64,000 bases of DNA from Anisus vortex (taxonomy: Eukaryota > Mollusca > Gastropoda > Planorbidae): the NCBI GenBank assembly GCA_949126835.1, contig OX421508.1, forward strand, positions 403,501 to 467,500. Reading direction: 5' to 3'. The position numbers and the translations under genes are program-made. The notes beneath the pieces were generated by a model. That model searched no databases. It saw only the letters and a list, made by a program, of their open reading frames with translations, and was not told where the DNA came from. Positions 41,184-54,509 of the stretch are shown here, in pieces. The number at the start of each line of letters is the position of its first letter. Position 1 is the stretch's first letter.

Positions 41184-43381
41184 TTACCAAACTTACTATT
41201 GTAAAACTAAATCCCTTACTTGTGATGAAAAAGGACTGAGTAAAAGTATTGTTAGAGTAGATATCATTATACTGTGATATTTCTAAACAAACTTGTTAGG
41301 TTGAGCATTTAAAATAATTGCTATAAGAGAAAAAGATCAGTTTTATCCGCAGAATTGGTTTCTAAATCAGAGGACATTATAAATGTGGACTGATTATAAG
41401 ATATGTTTGAGAAACTCTGGAAATGATAATTGAAACATTTGACAGCGGGGATAATTTGATTGATAAAGATGTAAATGATTTTAAGAAAAGAGAATTTTCT
41501 ATCACTAAAGTATTGAGAAATGTTTTATGATTGTACTATGGATTTATTTTATCATGTACTGTTGTTGAAATAATTGCACTGAGTCAAGATGCAAATTTCT
41601 TCTTTGTGAATTTATTCATTTGTAATATTATCATTGAATGTATGATAATGTAGGGTAAAAATAGTTGCAGCAAGGCAGAACTATGACTAACAAGAATTCC
41701 AAGAAATGTATTATATATGATTTTTCACTTTTAGGATACTGTTACATGAAAAGCAGACCAGAAGTGAAACTAATGTAAAATAAAACTTATCCTTGTTTTG
41801 TATAAATTTAGGATATGTGCCACTGACTTGACACTGTAAACCAGAATGGTTGAGAATGTCATGGTTGAGAATTTATAATGTTGACACACCAATGTTCAAC
41901 TAATGTATTATTAATTAAGGATTTCATGTCAAGATTGTAAAACTAATCTATTTTTTTCTGTATGAGTTAAAATAGATTGAATGAATTGTACTGACAAGCA
42001 AAAGATTGGGTAGACCTGAACACTGTGAGGAACAGGAGAACCTAGAATCTATGAAGAATGAATAAAACCTTTATGGAAAATGGAAAAGAGCAATGTACAC
42101 CACTGAAAAGATTGGAAATGGAATGTTTTACCACACCAGTCAAACTCGCAGTTTGTTTTGTACATAAATTGTTACATTGATTTCGCTCTGAAAAAAATTA
42201 ATAGTAGCCTATGCTTAACTCTTTTCTACTTCAATAATATTGTATTTGAAATGTCTTTGATGTAATCTAAAGAAAATAAGTACTTACTGTGTAGTACTAA
42301 GATTGTATGAAGATAATATAATCTGCTTTGATTGATAGTTAATTAAGTAAATTAACCAAATTTGTTTCAAGTAAATCCATGTCTGCATGAAAGATAGAAT
42401 GTTTCAATGTGAACTCTTTTAAAAAGAAAATAATGACGTCAAAAGGTCATGGTAAAATGAGAAATTGAAATATTTTTAATGAAATTGTCTATAAACTATT
42501 TTAATTCGTGAACAGACTATGTTTAATGTTCTCAAAATAACATAAATGAATGTCATATTGAGATAATGGTTGTTAAATAATGCTCATTTAGTTACGATAA
42601 CTATTTAATCGCGTAGCAATATTTTTTTACCTAGGCTGTGATGAGGTAAAAATTTGCATAGCGATGTCAACATTATTAGAATCAATTGGGAATGAGAGAG
42701 GGTGAAAAAAGGAATAGAGAGAGAGAGTGCGGAATTGACCTACATTTTGGGTTTTGACACAGACAGTATTGTTTAAAGTTTAATGTGTTAGCCAGCCTAC
42801 AAACATGAAAAAAAAATACTGTCGAAGCAATAATATTTTTTGTTGTAACGTGTAATTAGGTCAGGTCTAGTAGTATTTTTTCATCAAGAGCGAGTTTTTT
42901 TCTCCTTATGAAAAAAAAATAAGTCGTGTCTGAATAGACATTAAGTGATTTTTTCTTTTGTTGTATAATTACAAATTGTAAAAGATATTAGTTTTTAATA
43001 AAATGGACGAGAGAGTTTTTATTGCAGTGGGATGTTCATGTAATAGAAATTATTAACTTGTATTATATTATATCTATTAAGAATGATTATGTATTTTTCT
43101 TGTATACAAGATTTAGATAAACAATTTAATTGTCCATTGTTTTGAATTAAAAATTGAATGATTGAATGACTATAGTTAAGCCATTTGATAAGATGAACTT
43201 ATATTGCATATATTATATGTTATTGTAATCAGTTTGATTGAATTAGTGGAATAGCCAATTGAACTGTATTGTATTGTTTACCCCGGAATATTTTCTTTTA
43301 TAATTATTCCTTAAAATTAACATTTTTTTTGGTATTGTAAAATGTAAAAGAAATAATTATAAAAACTTTTAAGGGTGGTCG
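41184..43381 (+). other. Element 3 non-coding 3' region
   Basis: About 2.2 kb with no frame of note and no recognisable reverse transcriptase or env relic. AAGGGTGGTCG at 43371-43381 abuts the right LTR and is the polypurine tract candidate. Confidence 0.75.
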
Positions 43382-44004
43382 TGTTACGAATCTCGGTCAT
43401 AAATGAATGACGTAGTAAGGCATTGACCTCTTAACAAGTGCGTATCAGAGTCCAAGGCGACCAAGGTTTGACCTTTATGCCCTGAGGGCAGTTTAAATAA
43501 AATAATTCGTTCAAACCCCGTGGAAATTGGAGAATAAAACTGAATCGCAGTAATTATAGAGAAAGAGGTTAAAATGCGTATTAAGACCCTGTAGAATCTT
43601 CGATGATAGTTTTCTTTGGAAAGTCCCGACCTCCTTAAAGTTAGTTCAGTTTAAACGTTTGTAGAGTGAAGTCGATATTAATACTTGTACATATAATGTC
43701 ATTTTGTTGAAATACTTATGTTACCATCAGTTGATAAAGTTTATTGATCGTTTATATTGAGTCTACAATTTAAATAAAATTGTTTATTCAACAACTGGAG
43801 TTGTTTGATCTATCATTGTTGAGAAATGTGTTGAAGATAATTATCACGAATATAACTACATTACTGCATAGACCTGTCAGTCAAGGAACCCCTAGCTTGG
43901 GCTACAGATTAGCAGAATCTAGAGACTTCTAATAAAGATACAACTATATTCATTGAATCCGATTTAACGAGTCGTAATAATAGTCAATCTAAAGGGCCAT
44001 AACA
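43382..44004 (+). repeat. Element 3 right LTR
   Basis: 623 bp, identical by eye to the left LTR, followed by ATAG and the minisatellite. Confidence 0.94.
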
Positions 44005-45197
44005 ATAGCTAGTGTGTGGTCAATCGTCATACAATTGTTACATTATAGCTAGTTTGTGGTCAATCGTCATACAATTGTTGCATTATAGCTAGTTTGTGGT
44101 CAATTGTCATACAATTGTTACATTATAGCTAGTGTGTGGTCAATCGTCATACAATTTTTACATTATAGCTAGTTTGTGGTCAATCGTCATACAATTGTTA
44201 CATTATAGCTAGTGTGTGGTCAATTGTCATACAATTGTTACATTATAGCTAGTGTGTGGTCAATCGTCATACAATTGTTACATTATAGCTAGTGTGTGGT
44301 CAATCGTCATACAATTGTTGCATTATAGCTAGTTTGTGGTCAATTGTCATACAATTGTTACATTATAGCTAGTGTGTGGTCAATCGTCATACAATTGTTA
44401 CATTATAGCTAGTGTGTGGTCAATCGTCATACAATTGTTGCATTATAGCTAGTTTGTGGTCAATTGTCATACAATTGTTACATTATAGCTAGTGTGTGGT
44501 CAATCGTCATACAATTGTTACATTATAGCTAGTGTGTGGTCAATCGTCATACAATTGTTGCATTATAGCTAGTTTGTGGTCAATTGTCATACAATTGTTG
44601 CATTATAGCTAGTTTGTGGTCAATTGTCATACAATTGTTACATTATAGCTAGTGTGTGGTCAATCGTCATACAATTGTTACATTATAGCTAGTGTGTGGT
44701 CAATCGTCATACAATTGTTGCATTATAGCTAGTTTGTGGTCAATCGTCATACAATTGTTACATTATAGCTAGTGTGTGGTCAATCGTCATACAATTGTTA
44801 CATTATAGCTAGTGTGTGGTCAATCGTCATACAATTGTTACATTATAGCTAGTTTGTGGTCAATTGTCATACAATTGTTACATTATAGCTAGTGTGTGGT
44901 CAATCGTCATACAATTGTTACATTATAGCTAGTGTGTGGTCAATCGTCATACAATTGTTGCATTATAGCTAGTTTGTGGTCAATTGTCATACAATTGTTG
45001 CATTATAGCTAGTTTGTGGTCAATTGTCATACAATTGTTACATTATAGCTAGTGTGTGGTCAATCGTCATACAATTGTTGCATTATAGCTAGTTTGTGGT
45101 CAATCGTCATACAATTGTTACATTATAGCTAGTGTGTGGTCAATCGTCATACAATTGTTACATTATAGCTAGTGTGTGGTCAATCGTCATACAATTG
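44005..45197. repeat. 40-bp minisatellite, right block
   Basis: About 30 units. Variants GTGTGTGG/GTTTGTGG, AATCGTC/AATTGTC and TTGTTA/TTGTTG are not random: 44221-44580 is three identical 120-bp trimers. Together with the left and middle blocks the original array was about 1.8 kb. Confidence 0.97.
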
Positions 45198-46534
45198 CCT
45201 AGCATATGGCAAACATCCGATAAATCCGGGCATTTCGCATATTCCTAATTAGGCAATAGGCAGGGACCAACTTACTTTGATCTAAATACTACACATGATT
45301 GTTTAGAGTTTATCTTTCCTAGTATTGTTTTCTTCTCAGTAATATTAAAGGTCAGTAGCCATATAATGACCAAATAATATATGGGCTACCTTGGGGGAAA
45401 CAAGGAGTCGATAACCCAGTAGGGAAAAAAGAAAAGATTGTTTACTGTTTAACTCCCCTTGGAGCAATTATGGTAAAACAAAAAGTCTGACCAAATCACA
45501 TCAAACTGAACAAAACAAAAAAAAAGTTCTCCCCCCCCCCCCATGGTTGACCATTGTCCTTTAATTCTTATAAGACTCAATAGCTTGCGTGACCGGTACA
45601 CTATAAAGAAGGGCAAGAATGGAGGAGGGATGGGGAACGTTGATACCATCACAAACACCTCTTGACATACAACTGGCCATCGTTCACTTTAATCTGTATA
45701 AATTGCGGCATTCCGTGCGGAGTGGTTCAATGGACTATTTTGCATAATTTTATTTTCAGGTCACACAGTGACGTAGTGAAGGTCAATGGATTTCTTCAAT
45801 AATTGTTTGTGTCGTTTATGATATTTTTCTTTTCTAAATTCTACTTTTAAATTATTATCTGTTTACTTTACTCAAATATCAATTCTTTATTTTAGGTGAA
45901 TTTAGTCTTCGTTTTATAAGAGTTTATTTTGGGTAAATTTAAATTTCGTTTTATAAGAGTTTATTTGGGGTGAATTTAATCTTCGTTTTGGGTAAACTTT
46001 AAATTTTGGGTGAATTTATGATTGCATCATGTGTTTAGATTTAAGTTAATGTTGAAATTAGTTTTATTTATGATTTTTTTTTCTATTTTATAACTTTCTG
46101 AAACAATAAAATTTTTTTTTATTTTCTAGTTTCATAGTTACCCTGTTTTGTGAAACGTTGAAAACATGACACACAGACACACATGCAGGCGGACACACAC
46201 ACGGACAAAAACACGGACACACACACGGACACACAAGCAGGCGGAAACACACACGGACATACATGCAGGCGGACACACACGCAAGCCCAAAACATAAAGA
46301 TTACATAACAACGTCACATGCCCAGGGCGGTAATGGAAATTAAACCGGTTTTAAAAAAAAGGGGCGGGGGTGATTGTAGAGAGAAAAGTAAATAGACAAC
46401 TTATCTTCTGATTTTGTTTAGTTTTTATATCGAAAGTTAGCCGTATGAATTTTATAATTTAGTCCAACAAACAATTTTGTATTAAACCTTGTAACATAAT
46501 TCTAATGGGAACAATAACGTATGGTCACTTTAGG
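45198..46534. other. intergenic sequence with short repeats
   Basis: Three to four degenerate units around TTTTGGGTGAATTTAATCTT lie at 45890-46020, and a CA-rich stretch with CACACACGGACACACA words at 46165-46285. A C-run lies near 45531-45542. No gene. Confidence 0.6.
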
Positions 46535-48208
46535 TCCCTGTAGGGTATAGCATTCTACACATCTCTCTATTTGTCTGTCTGTATAGCATTCTAGACATCT
46601 AACTGTCTGTCTGTATAGCATTCTACACATCTCTCTATCTGTCTGTCTGTATAGCCTTCTACACATCTCTCTGTCTGTCTGTATAGCATTCTACACATCT
46701 ATCTGTCTGTCTTTATAGCATTCTACACATCTCTCTATATGTCTGTCTGTATAGCATTCTACACATCTCTCTATATGTCTGTCTGTATAGCATTCTACAC
46801 ATCTCTCTCTCTGTCTGTCTGTATAGCATTCTACACATCTCTCTATCTGTCTGTCTGTATAGCATTCTACACATCTCTCTGTCTGTCTGTATAGCATTCT
46901 ACACATCTCTCTATCTGTCTGTATAGCATTATACACATCTCTCTATCTGTCTGTCTGTATAGCATTCTACACATCTTTCTATATGTCTGTCTGTATAGCA
47001 TTCTACACATCTCTCTATCTGTCTGTCTGTAAAGCATTCTACACATCTCTCTGTCTGTCTGTATAGCATTCTACACATCTCTCTATCTGTCTGTATAGCA
47101 TTATACACATCTCTCTATCTGTCTGTCTGTATAGCATTCTACACATCTCTCTATCTGTCTGTATAGCATTATACACATCTCTCTATCTATCTGTCTGTAT
47201 AGCATTCTACACATCTCTCTGTCTGTCTGTATAGCATTCTACACATCTCTCTATCTGTCTGTCTGTATAGCATTCTACACATCTCTCTGTCTGTCTGAAT
47301 AGCATTCTACACATCTCTTTATCTGTCTGTCTGTATAGCATTCTACACATCTCTTTATCTGTCTGTCTGTATAGCATTCTACACATCTCTCTATCTGTCT
47401 GTCTGTATAGCATTCTACACATCTTTCTATATGTCTGTCTGTATAGCATTCTACACATCTCTCTGTCTGTCTGTATAGCATTCTACACATCTCTCTATCT
47501 GTCTGTCTGTATAGCATTCTACACATCTTTCTATATGTCTGTCTGTATAGCATTCTACACATCTCTCTGTCTGTCTGTATAGCATTCTACACATCTCTCT
47601 ATCTGTCTGTCTGTATAGCATTCTACACATCTCTCTGTCTGTCTGTATAGCATTCTACACATCTTTCTATATGTCTGTCTGTATAGCATTCTACACATCT
47701 CTCTGTCTGTCTGTATAGCATTCTACACATCTTTCTATATGTCTGTCTGTATAGCATTCTACACATCTCTCTGTCTGTCTGTATAGCATTCTACACATCT
47801 CTCTATCTGTCTGTCTGTATAGCATTCTACACATCTTTCTATATGTCTGTCTGTATAGCATTCTACACATCTCTCTGTCTGTCTGTATAGCATTCTACAC
47901 ATCTTTCTATATGTCTGTCTGTATAGCATTCTACACATCTCTCTGTCTGTCTGTATAGCATTCTACACATCTCTCTATCTGTCTGTCTGTATAGCATTCT
48001 ACACATCTCTCTATCTGTCTGTCTGTATAGCCTTTTACGCATCTCTCTATCTGTCTGTCTGTGTAGCGTTCTACACATCTCTCTATTTGTCTGTCTGTAT
48101 AGCATTCTTCACATCTCTCTATATGTCTGTCTGTATAGCATTCTACACATCTCTCTATCTGTCTGTCTGTGTAGCGTTCTACACATCTCTCTATCTGTCT
48201 GTCTGTCG
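46535..48208. repeat. 36-bp (32/36) minisatellite, about 47 copies
   Basis: Units combine TATAGCATTCTACACATCTC with a variable number of TCTG/TCTA tetramers, so unit length steps by four bases. The antisense frames repeating CRMLYRQT are repeat artefacts and shift whenever unit length changes. Confidence 0.96.
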
Positions 48209-49474
48209 CATGGAACAATTGTCATGGTAACTAAGAAACGTATTAATCAGCCTAAAAATAAAACATTCAACCAGACACACAGCTGTAGGGGGAACCCTAT
48301 ACACATGGGGGTTCTATCTGGAATATCACATGACGTCAACACAGTTGCAGAAATCATTGAAATTATCCCTTTATCATATTGGTGAGTCTGACAAAGTACT
48401 TAAATAAAGTCCATTCTATTGCCTAACATAGTTTAGTATAAAGTTAGTGAAGCGTGAGGAATGGGGACCAAACGATATAAGATTATCTGAAGCAATAAAA
48501 TTAAAAATAGGAATATTCCGATTATATTGTAACAGATTTAACCTTAATAAGCTTGTATTCAGAAAATAGGAAAAGAGAAAAAAAATACGTCTTGGCATTT
48601 ATAAATTAATTTACTTTAAGTATGATTGGGTAATTTAAAAATCTGGGAGAGTTAATTTTTAGTTAGAAAACTATGTGCGTTAATCCAGGGCAGCTGAAAG
48701 TGGATAAAAGACAATTAAAATACTATAATACTATAGTGATCTAGTCCTGCTACAAGCAAACAATTCACTGACTAGTACTATATCCCAGAAGCCAAATTTA
48801 TCCCATGTTTTGGTAAGACCTGGTCAGTGGAACGGACGATGCCATTGGGAGAGAGAAACGAATAAAGCGACAGACTGTTTCACTGGTCAATCTAATTATA
48901 GGCCTACACACAGCCTTGAGCCTAGAGTCTATGCATAGATTTCAATGAAATACAAACTTGTAGACTTAATCTTATAGTAGTTTGTCGTGGGTGTTTTTTA
49001 TATTGTTTGTTGTAGTTTGTTGTGGGTGTTTTTAATATTGTTTGTTGTTGGTGTTTTTAATATTGTTTGTTGTTGGTGTTTTTAATATTGTTTGTTGTGG
49101 GTGTTTTTAATATTGTGCGCCACCAATATTTACAGCTATGCGCCATCAGTTTTTACGACAATCTTACAATACCAAGCAAACATTGATATTATATTGTTGT
49201 AATTTAACGTGCTATAGTAAAAATGTGTTAGTAGAAATAAAATTTAACTTCTGAGAAAATGGAAGCAGGTGTAAAAAAAAGAAGCAGACGCAAAGATAAA
49301 AATTTTTAGAAATTCTCCCACTAATGCCAGATCTAGATATATATTTGTACTTCACTTTTTGGGCGAGTTGTAATTAATTGTTTTTGACAACATACCAAAA
49401 TTGAGAGGGAAAAAAGGATTCATTCTTCGTAATTCCTTCTACCAGTAGGACTAATAATTATATAGTTCAAACTA

Positions 49475-49523
<49 letters not shown>

Positions 49524-50284
49524 ATGCTTAATGTTTATATTGTAATCAAGGAGAAATGGACGCACAAACTCATCACGTGACTAAACGTGACGAAAAAAGC
49601 AAGACCTTTGAGTAAGCTTTATTAAAGTACCGTATAGGCAGACAACCCAGGAGAAGACAACTAACGGTAAAAGATATGAAAAGATTACTGCCCCTGATTA
49701 TCATGATCTGTGCTACCCGATTCACTGTCCTGCCTGAATGTTGTCAAAGGTAGGAACCGAATCAATGGACAATACCTTCACGATATAACAAGCATCTATA
49801 GAACTATCGTCCAATGAAATCATTAGATGAATAATTCAAAAGAAAACTGCTTGTGCTGGATAATTGATACTGGATAAATAATATATATGTATATATACGT
49901 ATTGACAGCTGGCCACAACATAAAAACTTTCCTACCATTATCATTATAGCTAGCATTTGATTTATGCCTATAACCAATAAATTCCAGGTAAAAATCGTCG
50001 TTGCGCAATGTTTTTCTGAAAAGTAAATATACAAATGTTCCATCGCTATATGAATATTTCATTATTTGTTTGCAGGGACCATATTTTTTTTACACATACT
50101 TAATTATAATATACTATAACCGGTTCACACAACAGAGATAGCAGCGAAAGAATATAATAAAATGTGTTCTTTTTTTAAACTGTAATTGTGTAGTTTGAAA
50201 AATGAAATAATTTAAACTGACTCTACTGTCCAACCCACTCCCAGTGTTCTCGCCTACTCAAAACATAACGAAATATATCATGAT
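48209..50284. other. intergenic sequence with GT-rich and AT repeats
   Basis: Five units around TTTGTTGTGGGTGTTTTTAA lie at 48980-49115 and a dinucleotide AT run at 49478-49518. No gene recognised. Confidence 0.6.
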
Positions 50285-52060
50285 TGAGAACATAATAATA
50301 AGAAAAATAGAGAACAAATTGAAAAGAAACTCTAAAACAAAGAACAAATTGACAAGAAACTCTAAAATAGAGAACACATTGAAAAGCAACTCTAAAATAA
50401 AGAATATATTGAAAAGAAACTCTAAACTAGAAAACAAATTAAAAGTAACTCTTAAATAGAGAATAAATTGAAAAGAAACTCTAAAAAAGAAAAAAAATGA
50501 AAAGAAACTCTAAAAAAGAAAACAAATTGACAAGAAACTCTAAAATAGAAAACAAATTTTAAAGAAACTCTATAATACAGAACAAATTTAAAAGAAACTC
50601 TATAATAGAGAACAAATTGAAAAGAAACTACATAACAGAGAACAAATTGAAAAGATACTCTAAAATAGAGAATAAATTAAAAAGAAACTCTAATAAAAAA
50701 GAATAAATTTAAAAGAAACTCTAAAATAGAGAACGAATTGGAAAGAAACTCTAAAGTAGAGAACAAATTGACAAGAAACTCTAAAATAGAGAATAAATTA
50801 AAAAGAAACTCTAATAAAAAAGAATAAATTTAAAAGAAACTCTAAAATAGAGAATGAATTGGAAAGAAACTCTAAAGTAGAGAACAAATTGACAAGAAAC
50901 TCTAAAATAGAGAATCAATTGAAACTAAACTCTAGAATAGAGAACAAAATTAAAAAGAAACTTTAAAATAGAGAACAAATTGACAAGAAACTCTAGAATA
51001 GAGAACAAATTGAAAAGAAACTCTAAAATAAAGAATATATTGAAAAGAAACTCTAAACTAGAAAACAAATTAGAAGTAACTCTAAAATAGAGAATATATT
51101 GAAAAGAAACTCTAAAATAGAGAATAAATTGAATAGAAACTCTAAAAAAGAAAAAAAAATGAAAAGAAACTCTAAAAAAGAAAACAAATTGACAAGAAAC
51201 TCTAAAATAGAAAACAAATTTAAAAAAAACTCTATAATACAGAACAAATTTAAAAGAAACTCTATAACAGAGAACAAATTGAAAAGAAACTATATAATAG
51301 AGAACAAATTGAAAAGAAACTATATAATAGAGAACAAATTGAAAAGATACTCTAAAATAAAGAATAAATTAAAAAGAAACTCTAATAAAAAAGAATCAAT
51401 TTAAAAGAACCTCTAAAATAGAGAACGAATTGGAAAGAAACTCTAAAGTAGAGAACAAATTGACAAGAAACTCTAAAATAGAGAATAAATTAAAAAGAAA
51501 CTCTAATAAAAAAGAATAAATTTAAAAGAAACTCTAAAATAGAGAACGAATTGGAAAGAAACTCTAAAGTAGAGAACAAATTGACAAGAAACTCTAAAAT
51601 AGAGAATCAATTGAAACTAAACTCTAGAATAGAGAACAAAATTTTAAAAAACTCTAAAATAGAGAACAAATTGAAAAAAAAACTCTAAAATAGAGAACAA
51701 ATTGAAAAAAAACTCTAAAATAGAGAACAAATTGAAAAGAAACTCTAAAATAGAGAATAAATTAAAAAGAAACTCTAAAATAAAGAATAAATTAAAAAGA
51801 AACTCTAAAATAGAGAATAAATTAAAAAGAAACTCTAAAATAAAGAACAAATTGAAAAGAAACTCTAAAATAGAGAATAAATTAAAAAGAAACTCTAAAA
51901 TAAAGAATAAATTAAAAAGAAACTCTAAAATAGAGAATAAATTAAAAAGAAACTCTAAAATAAAGAACAAATTGAAAAGAAACTCTAAAATAGAGAATAA
52001 ATTAAAAAGAAACTCTAAAATATAGAAAAAATTGAAAAGAAACTCTATAATATAAAAAAA
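50285..52060. repeat. 30-bp AT-rich minisatellite, about 59 copies
   Basis: Units read AAACTCTAAAATAGAGAA then CAAATTGAAAAG. As 30 is a multiple of three, the + strand shows KRNSKIENKL repeats and the minus strand FNLFSILEFL repeats; neither looks like a gene. A block starting at about 50398 recurs about 629 bases later, and the last 300 bp alternate in 60-bp dimers. Confidence 0.96.
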
Positions 52061-52349
52061 ACCAGCACTAAGAAGAAGAAAAAAACTCCTTCAATTCCAA
52101 AGTGTTATTTCAAGAGTCCTGTAATGATTAATGTGTCCTTCAATGCATGGAGTCCTGGAGGCGAGGTAGGGAGACAGGCGGTGGGTCAACTGGTGCGGGG
52201 GTGGTAGGGAGGCAAGGCGGTCGGTCAATCTCGGTGAGTAAATTGGGAGAATTGGGTAAATTAACACAAGCCTGTAATTGTAATCAGGGAAGGAATAAAG
52301 AACAAAAAGAAAAGAAGAAATATAGAACAAACATTTCGTGAAGACAAAA
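52061..52349. other. unique sequence between arrays
   Basis: GC-richer than its surroundings near 52145-52230. No gene called. Confidence 0.4.
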
Positions 52350-52520
52350 AGAAAGTACACACACACTCACACATACTCATACACACACACTCACACATAC
52401 TCATTCACACACACTCACACATACTCATTCACACACACTCACACATACTCATTCACACACACTCACACATACTCATTCACACACACTCACACATACTCAT
52501 TCACACACACTCACACACAT
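52350..52520. repeat. 24-bp CA-rich repeat, about 7 copies
   Basis: Units of ACTCACACATACTCATTCAC plus ACAC. The Thr/His/Tyr-rich frame through it is a repeat artefact. Confidence 0.95.
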
Positions 52521-53306
52521 GCCAGGACCACTGTTAAGAAGCAGCCCCTAGGGGACATTTAGAGGGCATATTCTGGCTTCGTTCCATAGAAAAAAAAGTA
52601 TGTTATTGAGATATAAATTGTGAACAGCAATAAAGTGAGATGATTGCTTGTGGAAAATTACATTTCATTGAGCTTAATATTTTATTGACACTACAAGATC
52701 ATTATTTTCCCTATTAATAGATCTACAAAATTCTGGCATTAAACTTCATATTACACTAATACATTTCTGTCGTTTAGCTCAAATTACATGCACAGAATTA
52801 TGACTCAAGGATCTCAATTTCACACCTACAGTAATGCAGTATAAAGATCACCATTACACCTATAAAATGACGTCACTAAGCTCCATATGACATCTAAGCT
52901 TTGATCTAGTTTCCAAATATAATTATCGAAATCCTTATGATTTTTTTGAACTCAGAAATTAATGGAAACTGCATTAAACCCAATGAACCCGGAATTCTTT
53001 GAAATTCTTCTTGATGTATTATTCCAATATTGCCAGTGGTACTTTTAAATTCGGGAATTTAACTTTGAGTATTTGTTGATTAAAATACAAACATGGCTTT
53101 TAACGAAACAAAAGATTCCAGAAAAACTTAAGAGTCGTAGTAAAAAAAACTGCAATAAAGCTAGAATTAGATATTTGAAATTTAGATAAAAATTCTAAAA
53201 CTGTCCATCTATTTTTATATCACTCCATCTTGGGGAAAGGGGAAATAACAGTTTTTAAAATCTTGAATTCTTCTAGTTAAATCTAATATTATATTTTGTG
53301 AATGTA
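52521..53306. other. unique AT-rich sequence
   Basis: No gene, RNA or repeat recognised. Confidence 0.5.
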
Positions 53307-53314
53307 ACAAATAT

Positions 53315-53589
53315 GTTATTTGCATGGTGGCCGAGCGGCAGGGCGTTCCGCTGGCGTACCGAAGGTCCTGGGTTCGAATCTTGTTGAAGGCTAGGATTTT
53401 TTTCCAGGCTGGAGGGTATCCACGAGGGTACCCAGCTCTGATGGGTACTCGACCTTAGTTGGGGTAAAGTAAAAGCGGCTTGGCATTGTGCTGGCCACAC
53501 AATCACCTAGTATGCCGTAGCCACAGAAACTGGTGAATGCTGAATCACCGGCCCTATGGATCAATTCGGGATACTTTACTTTACTTTTT
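53315..53589 (+). mobile_element. tRNA-derived SINE, 275 bp
   Basis: Head with box A (TGGCCGAGCGGCAGGGCG) and box B (GGTTCGAATCT), a body with GGTACCCAGCTCTGATGGG and GTGCTGGCCACACAATCA, and a tail ending in TTTACTTTACTTTT. An 8-bp duplication, ACAAATAT, flanks it (53307-53314 and 53590-53597). The body resembles SINE sequences I recall from gastropod genomes; the family name is not certain. The few sequence blemishes suggest moderate age. Confidence 0.8.
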
Positions 53590-53597
53590 ACAAATAT

Positions 53598-54509
53598 TAT
53601 AATTAAGTTTTTAAAGTTTTTTCTTCTTCTTCTATGATCCAGTCTACAGAGATGTTTGCTCTCTTGTAGTCAATGTGACACAAACATATTTACATGTCTT
53701 TTCTAGTTGTTCTGTATTGCTGTATAATAGTAGGTTGAGGAGGGGCAGGTCTGAAGTAGGTTAGTTAGGACATTCAAAAAGGGCGTGGTCTACAGTTTAT
53801 AATTAACCTTAATTTATTCCAAAGTCAAATACACAAATAAAAGGTTATTTCTTTACAAAAATATGTTGTTTTCTTTAAACTTGATTAATTTTGTTTTTAC
53901 ATAGACATAAAATCATGTAATCTTGAGATTTATAAAATTATTATAATATCAAAGATTTAAAGTAAAATATTATAATAAAACATTAAGGAAATCATCAGAG
54001 AACAATGCAATATTAATTGATTTATCTATTATCTTATTAAATGTCATTTTTCATTTCACAACAAAATGATCAAATAAATTTGAAAGATTTCAATAACAAA
54101 ACAAGAACAGGTCAATGGTGCGTAAAATGTCATGGTTGACTGTAGAACTGAAGTCATAGATTCAGTGGAAGAAATCGATAGATGAAAACAAATGGACGGA
54201 AGTCTAGACAACAATAAATCAATTTACTTCAGAAAATCAATTCTATTTTTTTTACAATTAATAATATCATCAACTCTTATTATAATGAAAGGAAAAATTT
54301 TTGTTAAGGACTAATTGAAATTATCTGATATATGTTTTTGATATATGTTTTAGTTGATAATTGATACAATGTTCTTGAATGCTTGAAAACTTAAAAAAAA
54401 AAGTTTCACATTTTTATCGTTCATATATGCTATATGGTTAGAGGAATATAAACTGGAGGAGATATCAATATAAAATATATTATCTCAGTGACGTTAGAAT
54501 TGCCTTGTA
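53598..54509. other. unique AT-rich sequence
   Basis: Nothing recognised. Confidence 0.5.

Larger units (their letters stand above)
37599..44004 (+). mobile_element. Element 3: non-autonomous Gmr1-like Gag-protease retrotransposon
   Basis: Two 623-bp LTRs, identical by eye, bound 6.4 kb. ATAG duplications (37595-37598 and 44005-44008) place it in the same minisatellite as element 2. It has a perfect tRNA-Pro-type primer site and a purine tract, and one long frame coding Gag and protease, but no reverse transcriptase or RNase H. It must use enzymes of a relative. Identical LTRs mean it moved recently. Confidence 0.93.

Noticed and set aside
41184..43381. Possible env gene in element 3
   Set aside because: No long frame, signal peptide or glycoprotein-like features; the only hydrophobic segment is at the end of the upstream ORF.
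29178..45197. 40-bp direct repeats as a possible CRISPR array
   Set aside because: Units are contiguous without spacers and the DNA is eukaryotic.
46691..48218. Several antisense frames with CRMLYRQTDRE repeats
   Set aside because: They follow the minisatellite and switch frame as unit length changes; not a gene.
50244..52025. Frames with KRNSKIENKL or FNLFSILEFL repeats
   Set aside because: By-product of a 30-bp unit; no start context or unique flanking coding sequence.
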